DNA of 64,000 bases from positions 1,240,001 to 1,304,000 of the forward strand of contig NZ_CP017561.2 of NCBI RefSeq assembly GCF_001865575.2, in the 5' to 3' direction. The notes below the pieces were generated by a model. The model worked only from the letters and a program-made list of their open reading frames with translations. It searched no databases and had not been told where the DNA came from. The stretch comes from Paraburkholderia sprentiae WSM5005 (lineage in GTDB: Bacteria > Pseudomonadota > Gammaproteobacteria > Burkholderiales > Burkholderiaceae). Shown here piece after piece: positions 53,211-63,870 of the stretch (within the stretch, counting starts at the first letter, position 1; every line of letters starts with the position of its first letter). The translations under genes and the position numbers were made by a program.

Positions 53211-53726
53211 TTAGGATTTGCTATCGGGATGGCTTGCGGCATCGCGGGTAAGTCCCGTCTGCTCACCAGAATTGACGAGCACGCGGCGCAGCATGCTCTT
53301 CAGAAAGCCCACTTCTTCGGGGGTGAACCCGTTCAGTAGGTTATCGAGCACGCCATTGAAAATGCCCGGCATGCGGGCGGCGATTGCGTGGCCTTCCGGC
53401 GTCAACGCGAGGCGCACGACGCGTCGGTCCTCGTTACTGCGCACCCGCGTGAGCAGGCCGCGCTTTTCGAGCCGGTCGATCAGGCGCGTGACGGCGCTTG
53501 CGTCGATCCCGTATTCACGCGCCAGCTCGGCTGCGAGCAGGCATTTGCCGCTCGCCACCATGAACAGGATGCTGCCTTGCTGGCTGGTGATGCCGAGTTC
53601 GGCCATGCTGCGTTGCGTGATCAGATTCGACAGCGTCGATTTCACCCGCGAGATGAGATAGCCGACGCTTTCGCCGAGTTGGTACTCGCTGATATTCGGC
53701 GTGGGTTCGTTGGTCGGCTCCGTCAT
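53211..53726 (-). CDS. MarR family transcriptional regulator of the efflux operon
   Basis: A 171-residue MarR-type winged-helix protein. The DNA-binding core reads LGITSQQGSILFMVASGKCL, then LAAELAREYGIDASAVTRLI, then DRLEKRGLLTRVRSNEDRRV, with the DRR wing typical of the family. First gene of the minus-strand operon with the outer membrane factor, EmrA and EmrB, so it most likely represses the pump until a phenolic or drug ligand binds. A single Cys (GKCLLAA) could give redox sensitivity, as in some relatives. A palindrome overlaps its own -10 box (53751-53770), consistent with autorepression. Confidence 0.92.
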   Translation of the reverse strand: MTEPTNEPTPNISEYQLGESVGYLISRVKSTLSNLITQRSMAELGITSQQGSILFMVASGKCLLAAELAREYGIDASAVTRLIDRLEKRGLLTRVRSNEDRRVVRLALTPEGHAIAARMPGIFNGVLDNLLNGFTPEEVGFLKSMLRRVLVNSGEQTGLTRDAASHPDSKS

Positions 53727-53750
53727 GGTTCTCGTGCGAATGCAATGGTT

Positions 53751-53791
53751 GACTAGGCATTAGTATAGTCGGCTGTTGATTGACGCGACAA
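53751..53791 (-). promoter_or_regulatory. Promoter with overlapping palindrome ahead of the MarR operon
   Basis: On the minus strand TTGTCG (53791-53786), 18 bases, TATACT (53767-53762) form a promoter. An inverted repeat GACTA-N10-TAGTC (53751-53770) covers the -10 box, as expected for a MarR operator. The ATG of the regulator is at 53726. Confidence 0.55.
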
Positions 53792-53897
53792 GCGTTATTA
53801 CAGCTTAGGCAAGGAATATTTCGCGCTCACGCAGCAATGGATTAGCGTACGGCGCGGCGCGGTCTATCGGGGAATACCAGAAAGGATCATCCGCGCG

Positions 53898-53906
53898 TGC
53901 TATAAT
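53898..53906 (+). promoter_or_regulatory. Extended -10 promoter of typA
   Basis: TGC followed by a perfect TATAAT (53901-53906), an extended -10 element; the -35 region is weak. The leader to the ATG of typA would be about 95 bases. Confidence 0.6.
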
Positions 53907-54005
53907 TTTGGGTTCCCAAAAGTGCGCTTTGGGCTTGTTGTCGTGGTTTATCTCCTCAACCAGCAGCATAAGCAAGCGGCGCACTCAACCGTCTTCAGGT
54001 TTCCT

Positions 54006-55835
<1,830 letters not shown>

Positions 55836-55867
55836 GCGGAACTTGAACCCGGCTGGATAAAAGGCAA

Positions 55868-55900
55868 CGGAAGCCACCTTCGGGTGGCTTCCGTGTTTTT
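55868..55900 (+). terminator. Rho-independent terminator of typA
   Basis: Perfect 11-base stem CGGAAGCCACC/GGTGGCTTCCG (55868-55878 and 55883-55893) with a tetraloop and a T-run after GTG. Confidence 0.9.
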
Positions 55901-56055
55901 GGCGCATTCAAACCTTGTGGCACTTGCATCATGACGCCACTCCATTTCCCACAGAACATTATTGCGCGCTTTGAAAAGGCACCCGGCCATCCGTGAAACG
56001 CCCGCCGTCAGGGGCTTTGGGCCTTTGCTGTCCGCTATGTGGACTATTCGTTCTG

Positions 56056-56064
56056 TGCTATGCT
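56056..56064 (+). promoter_or_regulatory. Candidate extended -10 promoter of the sucA operon
   Basis: TGC-TATGCT (56056-56064) fits an extended -10 box; no good -35 box is seen. It would give a leader of about 125 bases. The rest of the 360-base gap after typA holds the typA terminator and no gene. Confidence 0.45.
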
Positions 56065-56195
56065 CTCGGGTGCAAAGTTTTAGGTCCTTCCAAGCAAGAC
56101 TTGATTCGCGCAATCCGCTAAACGGTCAGGCCGTGTCGCGGAAGGTTCGGTAACCCGCTATTTCTCGAGAAGCTCGAAGAAAGGTGAGCGTAAAA

Positions 56196-59057
56196 ATGAT
56201 GAAGCAATTCCAGTCGAACTCTTATCTGTTCGGCGGCAATGCTCCGTACGTTGAAGAAATGTACGAAGCGTATCTCGATAATCCGGCGTCAGTGCCCGAG
56301 ACCTGGCGCAGCTATTTCGATGCGTTGCAGAACGTACCCGCATCGGACGGCAGCAACGCCAACGACGTGGCCCACGGCCCCATCGTCGAATCGTTTGCAC
56401 AGCGCGCCAAGGCCAATGCGTTCCTGCCGCGCGCAACGGCCGGCGGCGAAGATCTTGCAACTGCCCGCAAGCAGGTTTACGTCCAATCCCTCATCGGCGC
56501 ATATCGCTTCCTCGGCTCGCAATGGGCCAATCTCGATCCTCTGAAGCGCCGCGAACGTCCCGCGATCCCCGAACTTGAACCCGCGTTCTACGACTTCACC
56601 GAAGCCGACATGGACCAGGAGTTCAGCGCAACGAATCTGTACTTCGGGTTCGAGCGCGCGACGCTGCGCGAGATCGTCAAAGCCCTGCGCGATACGTACT
56701 GCGGCACGATCGGCGCCGAGTACATGTACATCAGCGATCCGGAGCAGAAGCGCTGGTGGAAGGAACGCCTCGAATCGATCCGTTCGACGCCGAACTTCAG
56801 CAACGAAAAGAAGAAGCACATCCTGAACCGCCTGACGGCCGCCGAAGGCCTCGAGCGTTTCCTGCATACCAAGTACGTCGGTCAGAAGCGCTTCTCGCTC
56901 GAAGGCGGCGAGAGCTTCATCGCGGCGATGGACGAAGTCGTGCGTCACGGCGGTCTGCGCGGCGTACAGGAAATCGTCATCGCGATGGCGCACCGCGGCC
57001 GTCTGAACGTGCTGGTCAACACGCTCGGCAAGATGCCGGCTGACCTGTTCGCTGAATTCGAAGGCAAGCACGTCGACGATCTGCCGGCTGGCGACGTGAA
57101 GTACCACAAGGGCTTCTCGTCGGACGTCGCGACCGAAGGCGGCCCCGTTCATCTGTCGCTCGCGTTCAACCCGTCTCACCTCGAAATCGTCAACCCGGTG
57201 GTCGAGGGCTCGGCGAAGGCGCGGATGGACCGCCGCGGCGACGAAGACGGCCTTCAGGTGCTGCCGGTGCAGATCCACGGCGACGCGGCTTTCGCGGGCC
57301 AGGGCGTCGTGATGGAAACGCTGAACCTCGCGCAAACGCGCGGTTACGGCACGCACGGCACGCTGCACATCGTCATCAACAACCAGATCGGCTTCACGAC
57401 GTCGGATCCGCGCGACTCGCGCTCCACGTTGTACTGCTCGGACGTCGTCAAGATGATCGAAGCGCCGGTGCTGCACGTGAACGGTGACGATCCGGAGGCG
57501 GTCGTGATGGCCATCCAGATGGCGATCGACTTCCGCACGCAGTTCCACAAGGACGTCGTCGTCGACATCGTCTGCTTCCGCAAGCTGGGCCATAACGAGC
57601 AGGACACCCCGGCGGTCACGCAGCCGCTGATGTACAAGACGATCTCGAAGCACCCGGGCACCCGCGCGCTGTACGCTGAAAAGCTCGTGCAACAGGGCGT
57701 CATCACGGCCGAGGAGGGCGAGGAGTTCGTCAAGGCCTATCGCAAGGCGATGGACGAAGGCCATCATACGGTCGACCCGGTGCTCTCGAACTACAAGAGC
57801 AAGTACGCGGTGGACTGGGTGCCGTTCCTGAACCGCAAGTGGACCGATGCCGCCGACACGGCCGTGCCGCTCGCGGAACTGAAGCGCTTGGCCGAGCGCA
57901 TCACCACGATTCCGGAAAACTTCAAGGTTCACCCGCTCGTCGAGCGCGTGATCAACGACCGTCGCGCAATGGGCCGCGGCGAAGCGAAGCTCGACTGGGG
58001 CATGGGCGAGCACCTCGCGTTCGCATCGCTGGTCGCATCCGGTTATGCCGTGCGCCTGACCGGTCAGGATTCGGGCCGCGGCACGTTCACGCACCGTCAC
58101 GCCGTGCTGCACGACCAGAACCGCGAGCGCTGGAACGACGGCACCTACGTGCCGCTGCAGAACATCGCCGAAGGTCAGGCGAAGTTCACGGTGATCGACT
58201 CGGTGCTGTCGGAAGAAGCGGTGCTCGGCTTCGAATACGGTTACTCGACCGCTGAACCGAACACGTTCGTCGCATGGGAAGCGCAGTTCGGCGACTTCGT
58301 GAACGGCGCGCAGGTCGTGATCGACCAGTTCATCTCGTCGGGCGAAGTGAAGTGGGGCCGCGTGTCGGGCCTGACCATGCTGCTGCCGCACGGCTACGAA
58401 GGCCAGGGTCCGGAGCACTCGTCGGCGCGTATCGAGCGTTTCCTGCAACTGTGCGCGGACCACAACATGCAGGTCGTTCAACCTACCACGCCGGCGCAGG
58501 TCTTCCACCTGCTGCGTCGCCAGATGATCCGCCTGTTCCGCAAGCCGCTGATCGTCGCAACGCCGAAGTCGTTGCTGCGTCACAAGGAAGCCGTGTCCGA
58601 TCTGTCGGAACTCGCGAAGGGCTCGTTCCAGCCGGTCATCGGCGAAGTGGACGAAGCCATCGACGCGAAGAAGGTCAAGCGCGTGCTGGCCTGCTCGGGC
58701 CGCGTGTACTACGACCTGATCGCGCATCGCCGCGAAGCGAAGGCGAACGACGTCGCGATCATCCGTATCGAACAGCTCTATCCGTTCGCGCACAAGCAGT
58801 TCGAAGCGGAAATAAAGAAGTACGACAACGCAACGGAAGTCGTGTGGGTGCAGGACGAGCCGCAGAATCAGGGCCCGTGGTTCTACATCGAGCACCATCT
58901 GAAGGAAGGTATGAAGGAAGGGCAAAAGCTGGCGTACAGCGGCCGTCCGGCTTCGGCTTCGCCTGCGGTCGGCTACTACGCGAAGCACTATGAACAGCAG
59001 AAGGCGCTGGTTGAAGGCGCTTTCGGCCGCCTCAAGAGCGCGTCGATCGCTAAATAA
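56196..59057 (+). CDS. sucA: 2-oxoglutarate dehydrogenase E1 component
   Basis: A 953-residue E1 (also called odhA) that decarboxylates 2-oxoglutarate with thiamine diphosphate and passes succinyl groups to E2, the TCA-cycle step to succinyl-CoA. I use ATG 56196 (MKQFQSNSYLFGGNAPYVEE) with AAAGGTGAG about 10 bases upstream; a GTG at 56184 lies inside that site. Motifs: IVIAMAHRGRLNVLVNTLGK, GDVKYHKGFSSDVATEGGPV, the cofactor region HGDAAFAGQGVVMETLNLAQ, and VINNQIGFTTSDPRDSRST. LTGQDSGRGTFTHRHAVLHD lies in the second half. Normal length. First gene of sucA-sucB-lpdA. Confidence 0.97.
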   Translation: MMKQFQSNSYLFGGNAPYVEEMYEAYLDNPASVPETWRSYFDALQNVPASDGSNANDVAHGPIVESFAQRAKANAFLPRATAGGEDLATARKQVYVQSLIGAYRFLGSQWANLDPLKRRERPAIPELEPAFYDFTEADMDQEFSATNLYFGFERATLREIVKALRDTYCGTIGAEYMYISDPEQKRWWKERLESIRSTPNFSNEKKKHILNRLTAAEGLERFLHTKYVGQKRFSLEGGESFIAAMDEVVRHGGLRGVQEIVIAMAHRGRLNVLVNTLGKMPADLFAEFEGKHVDDLPAGDVKYHKGFSSDVATEGGPVHLSLAFNPSHLEIVNPVVEGSAKARMDRRGDEDGLQVLPVQIHGDAAFAGQGVVMETLNLAQTRGYGTHGTLHIVINNQIGFTTSDPRDSRSTLYCSDVVKMIEAPVLHVNGDDPEAVVMAIQMAIDFRTQFHKDVVVDIVCFRKLGHNEQDTPAVTQPLMYKTISKHPGTRALYAEKLVQQGVITAEEGEEFVKAYRKAMDEGHHTVDPVLSNYKSKYAVDWVPFLNRKWTDAADTAVPLAELKRLAERITTIPENFKVHPLVERVINDRRAMGRGEAKLDWGMGEHLAFASLVASGYAVRLTGQDSGRGTFTHRHAVLHDQNRERWNDGTYVPLQNIAEGQAKFTVIDSVLSEEAVLGFEYGYSTAEPNTFVAWEAQFGDFVNGAQVVIDQFISSGEVKWGRVSGLTMLLPHGYEGQGPEHSSARIERFLQLCADHNMQVVQPTTPAQVFHLLRRQMIRLFRKPLIVATPKSLLRHKEAVSDLSELAKGSFQPVIGEVDEAIDAKKVKRVLACSGRVYYDLIAHRREAKANDVAIIRIEQLYPFAHKQFEAEIKKYDNATEVVWVQDEPQNQGPWFYIEHHLKEGMKEGQKLAYSGRPASASPAVGYYAKHYEQQKALVEGAFGRLKSASIAK

Positions 59058-59071
59058 AGAAACAGACGAGC

Positions 59072-59096
59072 CGGGAGCGCGCAGCGCGCGCTCCCG
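59072..59096 (+). other. Strong hairpin without a T-run in the sucA-sucB gap
   Basis: CGGGAGCGCGC/GCGCGCTCCCG (59072-59082 and 59086-59096) with a three-base loop, just after the sucA stop. The lack of a T-run argues against a terminator. It may stabilise the upstream mRNA end or mark a processing site. Confidence 0.6.
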
Positions 59097-59198
59097 CGCC
59101 GCGCCGAACGTTTCCCATGTGGTTCAGGCGCAGCGCCCACGGTTCGCAGGCGGTCGTGAAGAAGCGCCGTCACCCGATACGTATTCAGGATACTCATA

Positions 59199-60479
59199 AT
59201 GGCTATTGTTGAAGTCAAGGTTCCCCAGCTCTCCGAGTCGGTCTCGGAAGCGACCATGCTGCAGTGGAAGAAGAAGCCCGGCGAGGCTGTCGCTCAGGAC
59301 GAAATCCTCATCGAAATCGAGACCGACAAGGTCGTGCTCGAAGTGCCGGCACCGGCTGCAGGCGTGCTGGCGCAAGTCATCTCGAACGACGGCGACACGG
59401 TCACGGCCGAGCAGGTGATCGCGAAGATCGACACCGAAGGCACCGCAAGCGCCGCCGCTGTCGAAGCGGAAGTCAAACCGGCTCCGGTCGCCGCACCGGC
59501 AGCGGCTGCGCCGGCTGCTCAGGCTGCTGCCGCAACGGGCTCGAGCACCGCTGCTTCGCCCGCTGCCGGCAAGCTGATGGCCGAGAAGGGCCTGGCTGCT
59601 GGCGACGTCGCCGGCACGGGCCGCGACGGCCGCATCACGAAGGGCGACGTGCTCGCCGCCGGCCAGGCTGCCCCGACGGCCACCAAGGCTGCACCGGCGC
59701 CGGCTGCCGCGCCGAAGGCTGCCAAGCCGGCGCTGCCCGACGTCAAGGCTCCGGCATCGGCCGACCAGTGGCTGAAAGATCGTCCGGAACAGCGCGTGCC
59801 GATGTCGCGTCTGCGCGCGCGTATCGCCGAGCGTCTGCTCGAATCGCAGCAAACCAACGCCATCCTCACGACGTTCAACGAAGTGAACATGGCGCCGGTC
59901 ATGGATCTGCGCAACAAGTACAAGGACAAGTTCGAGAAGGAACATGGCGTGAAGCTCGGCTTTATGTCGTTCTTCGTGAAAGCGGCTGTTCACGCGCTGA
60001 AGAAGTTCCCGCTCGTGAACGCGTCGATCGACGGTAACGACATCGTCTATCACGGCTACTTCGACATCGGTATCGCTGTCGGCTCGCCGCGCGGTCTGGT
60101 GGTGCCGATCCTGCGCAATGCAGATCAGCTGAGCCTCGCCGACATCGAGAAGAAGATCGCCGAATTCGGTCAGAAGGCGAAGGACGGCAAGCTGTCCATC
60201 GAAGAAATGACCGGTGGTACGTTCTCGATCTCGAACGGCGGCGTGTTCGGCTCGATGCTGTCCACCCCGATCATCAACCCGCCGCAGTCCGCGATTCTCG
60301 GCGTGCACGCCACCAAGGAGCGCGCCGTGGTCGAAAACGGCCAGATCGTGATCCGCCCGATGAACTACCTCGCGCTGTCGTACGACCACCGCATCATCGA
60401 CGGCCGCGAAGCAGTGCTGTCGCTGGTCGCAATGAAGGACGCGCTGGAAGATCCGGCTCGCCTGCTGCTCGACCTGTAA
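59199..60479 (+). CDS. sucB: 2-oxoglutarate dehydrogenase E2 (dihydrolipoyl succinyltransferase)
   Basis: A 426-residue E2 (also odhB). The lipoyl domain carries the modified Lys in [15 protein letters not shown] (Lys44). A long Ala/Pro linker leads to the E3/E1-binding domain ([20 protein letters not shown], about residues 124-158), a second Ala/Pro linker, and the acyltransferase core, whose catalytic His is in [14 protein letters not shown] (His at about 397). The core forms a 24-subunit cube that hands succinyl groups to CoA. It begins 141 bases after sucA. GGTGGTACGTTSISNGG-type conservation is seen as [15 protein letters not shown]. Start 59199 is the family standard. Confidence 0.97.
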   Translation: MAIVEVKVPQLSESVSEATMLQWKKKPGEAVAQDEILIEIETDKVVLEVPAPAAGVLAQVISNDGDTVTAEQVIAKIDTEGTASAAAVEAEVKPAPVAAPAAAAPAAQAAAATGSSTAASPAAGKLMAEKGLAAGDVAGTGRDGRITKGDVLAAGQAAPTATKAAPAPAAAPKAAKPALPDVKAPASADQWLKDRPEQRVPMSRLRARIAERLLESQQTNAILTTFNEVNMAPVMDLRNKYKDKFEKEHGVKLGFMSFFVKAAVHALKKFPLVNASIDGNDIVYHGYFDIGIAVGSPRGLVVPILRNADQLSLADIEKKIAEFGQKAKDGKLSIEEMTGGTFSISNGGVFGSMLSTPIINPPQSAILGVHATKERAVVENGQIVIRPMNYLALSYDHRIIDGREAVLSLVAMKDALEDPARLLLDL

Positions 60480-60495
60480 GCGCACGTTCCACTGG

Positions 60496-60599
60496 CGCCG
60501 GCCTGCCGTTTGCGCGGGCCGGCGTCATCGGTAGCACGTCTTTAGCATTCCGCAGTACAGGAACGGCGCGCGCCACGTCGAGTGGCCCGGCGCCGTTCC
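60496..60599 (+). other. Two strong hairpins in the sucB-lpdA gap
   Basis: First hairpin CGCCGGCC/GGCCGGCG (60496-60503, 60517-60524). Second hairpin GGAACGGCGC/GCGCCGTTCC (60560-60569, 60590-60599) with an inner GCCAC/GTGGC stem, ending only 19 bases before the ATG of lpdA. Neither has a T-run. The second could affect ribosome access to lpdA or protect a processed end. Confidence 0.6.
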
Positions 60600-60617
60600 G
60601 CCATCAAAGGGATTGTC

Positions 60618-62060
60618 ATGTCCAAAGAATTTGACGTCGTCGTGATCGGCGCAGGCCCGGGCGGTTATATCGCCGCCATCCGCGCAGCGCAACTCGGCAA
60701 GACCGTCGCATGTATCGAAAAGTGGAAGAACCCGGCCGGTACGCTGAAGCTCGGCGGCACCTGCCTGAACGTCGGGTGCATTCCGTCGAAGGCGCTGCTA
60801 GCGTCGTCGGAAGAGTTTGAAAACGCATCGCATCACCTCGCCGACCACGGCATCTCGGTGGAGAACGTCTCGGTCGATATCTCGAAGATGATGGGCCGCA
60901 AGGACGGCATCGTCGAGAAGATGACCAAGGGCATCGAATTCCTGTTCCGCAAGAACAAGATCACGTGGCTCAAGGGCCATGGCAAGTTCACCGGCAAGAC
61001 GGACGCCGGCGTGCAGATCGAAGTGAGCGGCGAAGGCGAGGGCGGTGCAAGCAGCGAAGTCGTCACGGCGAAGAACGTGATCATCGCAACGGGTTCGAAG
61101 GCGCGTCATCTGCCGGGCATTCCGGTCGACAATAAGCTGATCGCCGACAACGAAGGCGCACTGTCGTTCGACACGGCGCCGAAGAAGCTCGCCGTGATCG
61201 GCGCAGGTGTGATCGGTCTGGAACTCGGCTCGGTTTGGCGCCGCCTCGGCGCGGACGTGACCGTGCTCGAAGCGCTGCCGGAATTCCTCGGCGCGGCTGA
61301 TCAGGCGCTGGCGAAGGAAGCGGCCAAGCAGTTCAAGAAGCAAGGTCTCGACATCCACGTCGGCGTGAAGGTCGGCGAAGTGAAGACGAGCGAGAACGGC
61401 GTGACGATCGCCTACACGGACAAGGACGGCAACGCGCAGACGCTCGAAGCCGACCGCCTGATCGTGTCGGTCGGCCGCGTGCCGAACACCGACAACCTCG
61501 GCCTCGAAGCGATCGGCCTGAAGGCCAACGAGCGCGGCTTCATCGACGTGGACGATCACTGCGCGACGGCTGTGCCGAACGTGTATGCGATCGGCGACGT
61601 GGTGCGCGGCCCGATGCTCGCGCACAAGGCTGAAGACGAAGGCGTGCTGGTCGCGGAAGTGATCGACGGCCAGAAGCCGCACATCGACTACAACTGCATT
61701 CCGTGGGTGATCTACACCGAGCCGGAAATCGCCTGGGTCGGCAAGACCGAACAGCAGCTGAAGGCCGAAGGCCGCGAGATCAAGACCGGCCAGTTCCCGT
61801 TCATGGCGAACGGCCGCGCGCTCGGCATCAATAAGGCGGACGGTTTCGTCAAGATGATCGCCGACGCGAAGACCGACGAACTGCTCGGCGTGCACATCAT
61901 CTCGGCGAACGCATCGGACCTGATCGCGGAAGCCGTCGTGGCGATGGAGTTCAAGGCGGCGTCGGAAGACATCGGCCGTATTTGCCATCCGCACCCGTCG
62001 CTGTCGGAAGTCATGCGCGAGGCGGCACTCGCCGTCGACAAGCGCGCGTTGAACATGTAA
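60618..62060 (+). CDS. lpdA: Dihydrolipoyl dehydrogenase (E3)
   Basis: A 480-residue flavoprotein disulfide reductase that reoxidises dihydrolipoamide on E2 and makes NADH. Start 60618 (SKEFDVVVIGAGPGGYIAAI) after AAAGGGATT. FAD site GAGPGG at residues 11-16; redox disulfide GGTCLNVGCIPSK (Cys49 and Cys54); NAD site AVIGAGVIGLELGSVW; second FAD contact NVYAIGDVVRGPMLAHKAED; C-terminal catalytic dyad HPHPSLSEVMREAAL with His-Glu. All key residues intact. Third gene of the operon; this copy should serve the 2-oxoglutarate dehydrogenase. Confidence 0.97.
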   Translation: MSKEFDVVVIGAGPGGYIAAIRAAQLGKTVACIEKWKNPAGTLKLGGTCLNVGCIPSKALLASSEEFENASHHLADHGISVENVSVDISKMMGRKDGIVEKMTKGIEFLFRKNKITWLKGHGKFTGKTDAGVQIEVSGEGEGGASSEVVTAKNVIIATGSKARHLPGIPVDNKLIADNEGALSFDTAPKKLAVIGAGVIGLELGSVWRRLGADVTVLEALPEFLGAADQALAKEAAKQFKKQGLDIHVGVKVGEVKTSENGVTIAYTDKDGNAQTLEADRLIVSVGRVPNTDNLGLEAIGLKANERGFIDVDDHCATAVPNVYAIGDVVRGPMLAHKAEDEGVLVAEVIDGQKPHIDYNCIPWVIYTEPEIAWVGKTEQQLKAEGREIKTGQFPFMANGRALGINKADGFVKMIADAKTDELLGVHIISANASDLIAEAVVAMEFKAASEDIGRICHPHPSLSEVMREAALAVDKRALNM

Positions 62061-62098
62061 GCGCGCACGCCTGACCGAAACGCAATCTTGGCATCACC

Positions 62099-62137
62099 AA
62101 AGGCGGGCGGGGTTCACTCCCTCCCGCCTTTCTTTTT
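62099..62137 (+). terminator. Rho-independent terminator of the sucA-sucB-lpdA operon
   Basis: Stem AAAGGCGGG/CCCGCCTTT (62099-62107 and 62123-62131) with an inner GGG/CCC pairing, followed by CTTTTT. It ends 12 bases before zapE, so zapE must be read by read-through or from a promoter inside this region. Confidence 0.88.
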
Positions 62138-62148
62138 GCAGCAACACG

Positions 62149-63246
62149 ATGAACGTCACCGAATACTACGAAAAAGAACTGCAGACGCGCGGTTATCAAT
62201 CCGATCCGGCGCAGCGCGCGGCGGTCGACCGCCTGCAGCGGTGCTATGAAGAGTGGGTCGAATACAAGTCGCGCCGCTCGAACGCGTTCAAGAAGCTGAT
62301 CATTCGCCCGGATCTGCCGCGCGGCGTATACATGTGGGGCGGCGTGGGCCGCGGCAAGAGCTTCCTGATGGACAGCTTCTACATGATCGTGCCGTTGCAT
62401 CGCAAAACGCGTCTGCATTTCCACGAGTTCATGCGCGAAGTGCATCGCGAGCTCGAAGAACTCAAAGGCCGGGCCGATCCGCTCGACGAACTCGCGCGCC
62501 GCATCGCGAAGCGCTATCGGCTGATCTGTTTCGACGAATTCCACGTGTCGGATATCGCCGACGCGATGATCCTGTATCGACTGCTCGACAAGCTGTTCGA
62601 GAACGGCGTGCAGTTCGTGATGACGTCCAACTACGATCCCGACACGCTGTACCCGGACGGCCTGCATCGGGACCGCATGCTGCCCGCGATCGATCTGATC
62701 AAGCAGAAGCTCGACGTGATCAACGTCGACGCGGGGATCGACTACCGCCAGCGCACGCTTGCGCAGGTGGAGGTCTATCACACGCCGCTGGACGCCGCCG
62801 CCGGCAAGGCGCTGCGCGACGCCTTCGCGCGCCTCGCCGCCGTGCCCGACGAAAGCCCACTGCTGCATATCGAGAAGCGCGAGCTGAAGGCGTTGCGCCG
62901 CGCGGACGGCGTCGTCTGGTTCGATTTCGCGACGCTGTGCGGCGGTCCGCGCTCGCAGAACGACTACCTCGAGCTCGCGACCCGCTTTCACGCGGTGATC
63001 CTGTCGGACGTGCCGCAGATGTCGGCGCGCATGGCGTCGGAAGCGCGCCGCTTCACCTGGCTCATCGACGTGTTCTACGACCACAAGGTCAAGCTGTTGA
63101 TGTCGGCTGCAGTGCCGCCGGAGCAGTTGTACGTCGACGGTCCGATGGCCAACGAATTCACACGTACGGTGTCGCGCATCGTCGAGATGCAGTCGAAAGA
63201 GTATCTCGACGCGCCACGCCGGATCGTCGATACGTCTCTGACCTGA
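62149..63246 (+). CDS. zapE: Cell division protein ZapE (AFG1-like ATPase)
   Basis: A 365-residue AAA+-type ATPase that binds FtsZ and affects Z-ring dynamics; the family also has mitochondrial members (AFG1/LACE1). Walker A loop WGGVGRGKSFLMDSFY (Lys70), Walker B region RLICFDEFHVSDIADAMILY, sensor stretch VQFVMTSNYDPDTLYPDGLH, and Arg-finger-like LHRDRMLPAI are typical. FATLCGGPRSQNDYLELA and RRFTWLIDVFYDHKVKL lie in the C-terminal third. ATG 62149 is the usual start, but no strong ribosome site is seen (GCAGCAACACG). It follows the odh operon in many Burkholderiaceae. Confidence 0.94.
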   Translation: MNVTEYYEKELQTRGYQSDPAQRAAVDRLQRCYEEWVEYKSRRSNAFKKLIIRPDLPRGVYMWGGVGRGKSFLMDSFYMIVPLHRKTRLHFHEFMREVHRELEELKGRADPLDELARRIAKRYRLICFDEFHVSDIADAMILYRLLDKLFENGVQFVMTSNYDPDTLYPDGLHRDRMLPAIDLIKQKLDVINVDAGIDYRQRTLAQVEVYHTPLDAAAGKALRDAFARLAAVPDESPLLHIEKRELKALRRADGVVWFDFATLCGGPRSQNDYLELATRFHAVILSDVPQMSARMASEARRFTWLIDVFYDHKVKLLMSAAVPPEQLYVDGPMANEFTRTVSRIVEMQSKEYLDAPRRIVDTSLT

Positions 63247-63345
63247 GCCTCGGCGCACGACACGTTTTCAGGATTCAGAGTGGTCTTATAGTCCGCGCAC
63301 GGATCACTAGCTATCTTTTGTCGTTGTTCTGACAAAGGAGGAAGC

Positions 63346-63804
63346 ATGAATCCGTACCGCGAAATCACCGATGAAGAATGGCAGCGCGTTGCGCCACTGC
63401 TGCCAGAACTCCGGCCGCGTACCGAGATGCGTGGCCGTCCGCTTGCCAATACCCGCTCGGTGCTCAACGGCGTGCTGTGGGTCATGTGTAGCGGGGCCGC
63501 CTGGTCCGCAATGCCGCGCCGCTACCCGTCGTATCAAACCTGTCATCGCCGCTTCAAGTCATGGTACGCATCGGGCGCGCTCAAGCACGTTACGGAGCAA
63601 CTGCTCGGCGCCGGGAGCAAAGATCTCTGCAGTTCGATGGAAGCGCGTATGCGTACGTACACTAGCGCATCGCGCAAGCGCGCCGCGGCTAGGCGCGCGG
63701 CCGCGGCGTTCCGTGTTCCGCCCGCCGCACATCATCCCGCATCGGCCACGCCAGCGCCGGCGTCGCCGTCCGCTTGCGCTGCATCGTTCGAGCAGGCCGC
63801 ATGA
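63346..63804 (+). CDS. Stand-alone transposase-type DNA-binding domain protein (IS5-type, DUF4096-like)
   Basis: A 152-residue protein behind an excellent ribosome site (AAAGGAGGAAGC). Residues 1-85 match the N-terminal domain of IS5-family transposases: ITDEEWQRVAPLLPEL, MRGRPLANTRSVLNGVLWVM, then WSAMPRRYPSYQTCHRRFKS and W...G.L. The DDE catalytic domain is absent; the chain goes on into a basic tail rich in Arg, Ala, His and Pro. No terminal inverted repeats flank it, and a clean terminator follows at 63834-63870. It is similar to the 35008-35409 protein in its first 85 residues (shared RGRP, N.VLWV, WS..P.RYPS..TC.RRF) but not in its tail. Probably a domesticated DNA-binding protein. Confidence 0.75.
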   Translation: MNPYREITDEEWQRVAPLLPELRPRTEMRGRPLANTRSVLNGVLWVMCSGAAWSAMPRRYPSYQTCHRRFKSWYASGALKHVTEQLLGAGSKDLCSSMEARMRTYTSASRKRAAARRAAAAFRVPPAAHHPASATPAPASPSACAASFEQAA

Positions 63805-63833
63805 GCGTCACAAACAGCTTGCCACTATGAAAA

Positions 63834-63870
63834 CGGCCGCGCGATTCGTGATCGCCGGCCGCTTTTTTTT
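63834..63870 (+). terminator. Rho-independent terminator
   Basis: Stem GGCCG-GCGAT/ATCGC-CGGCC with one bulged C, five-base loop TCGTG, and eight T (63863-63870). It follows the transposase-like gene by 30 bases. Confidence 0.88.
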
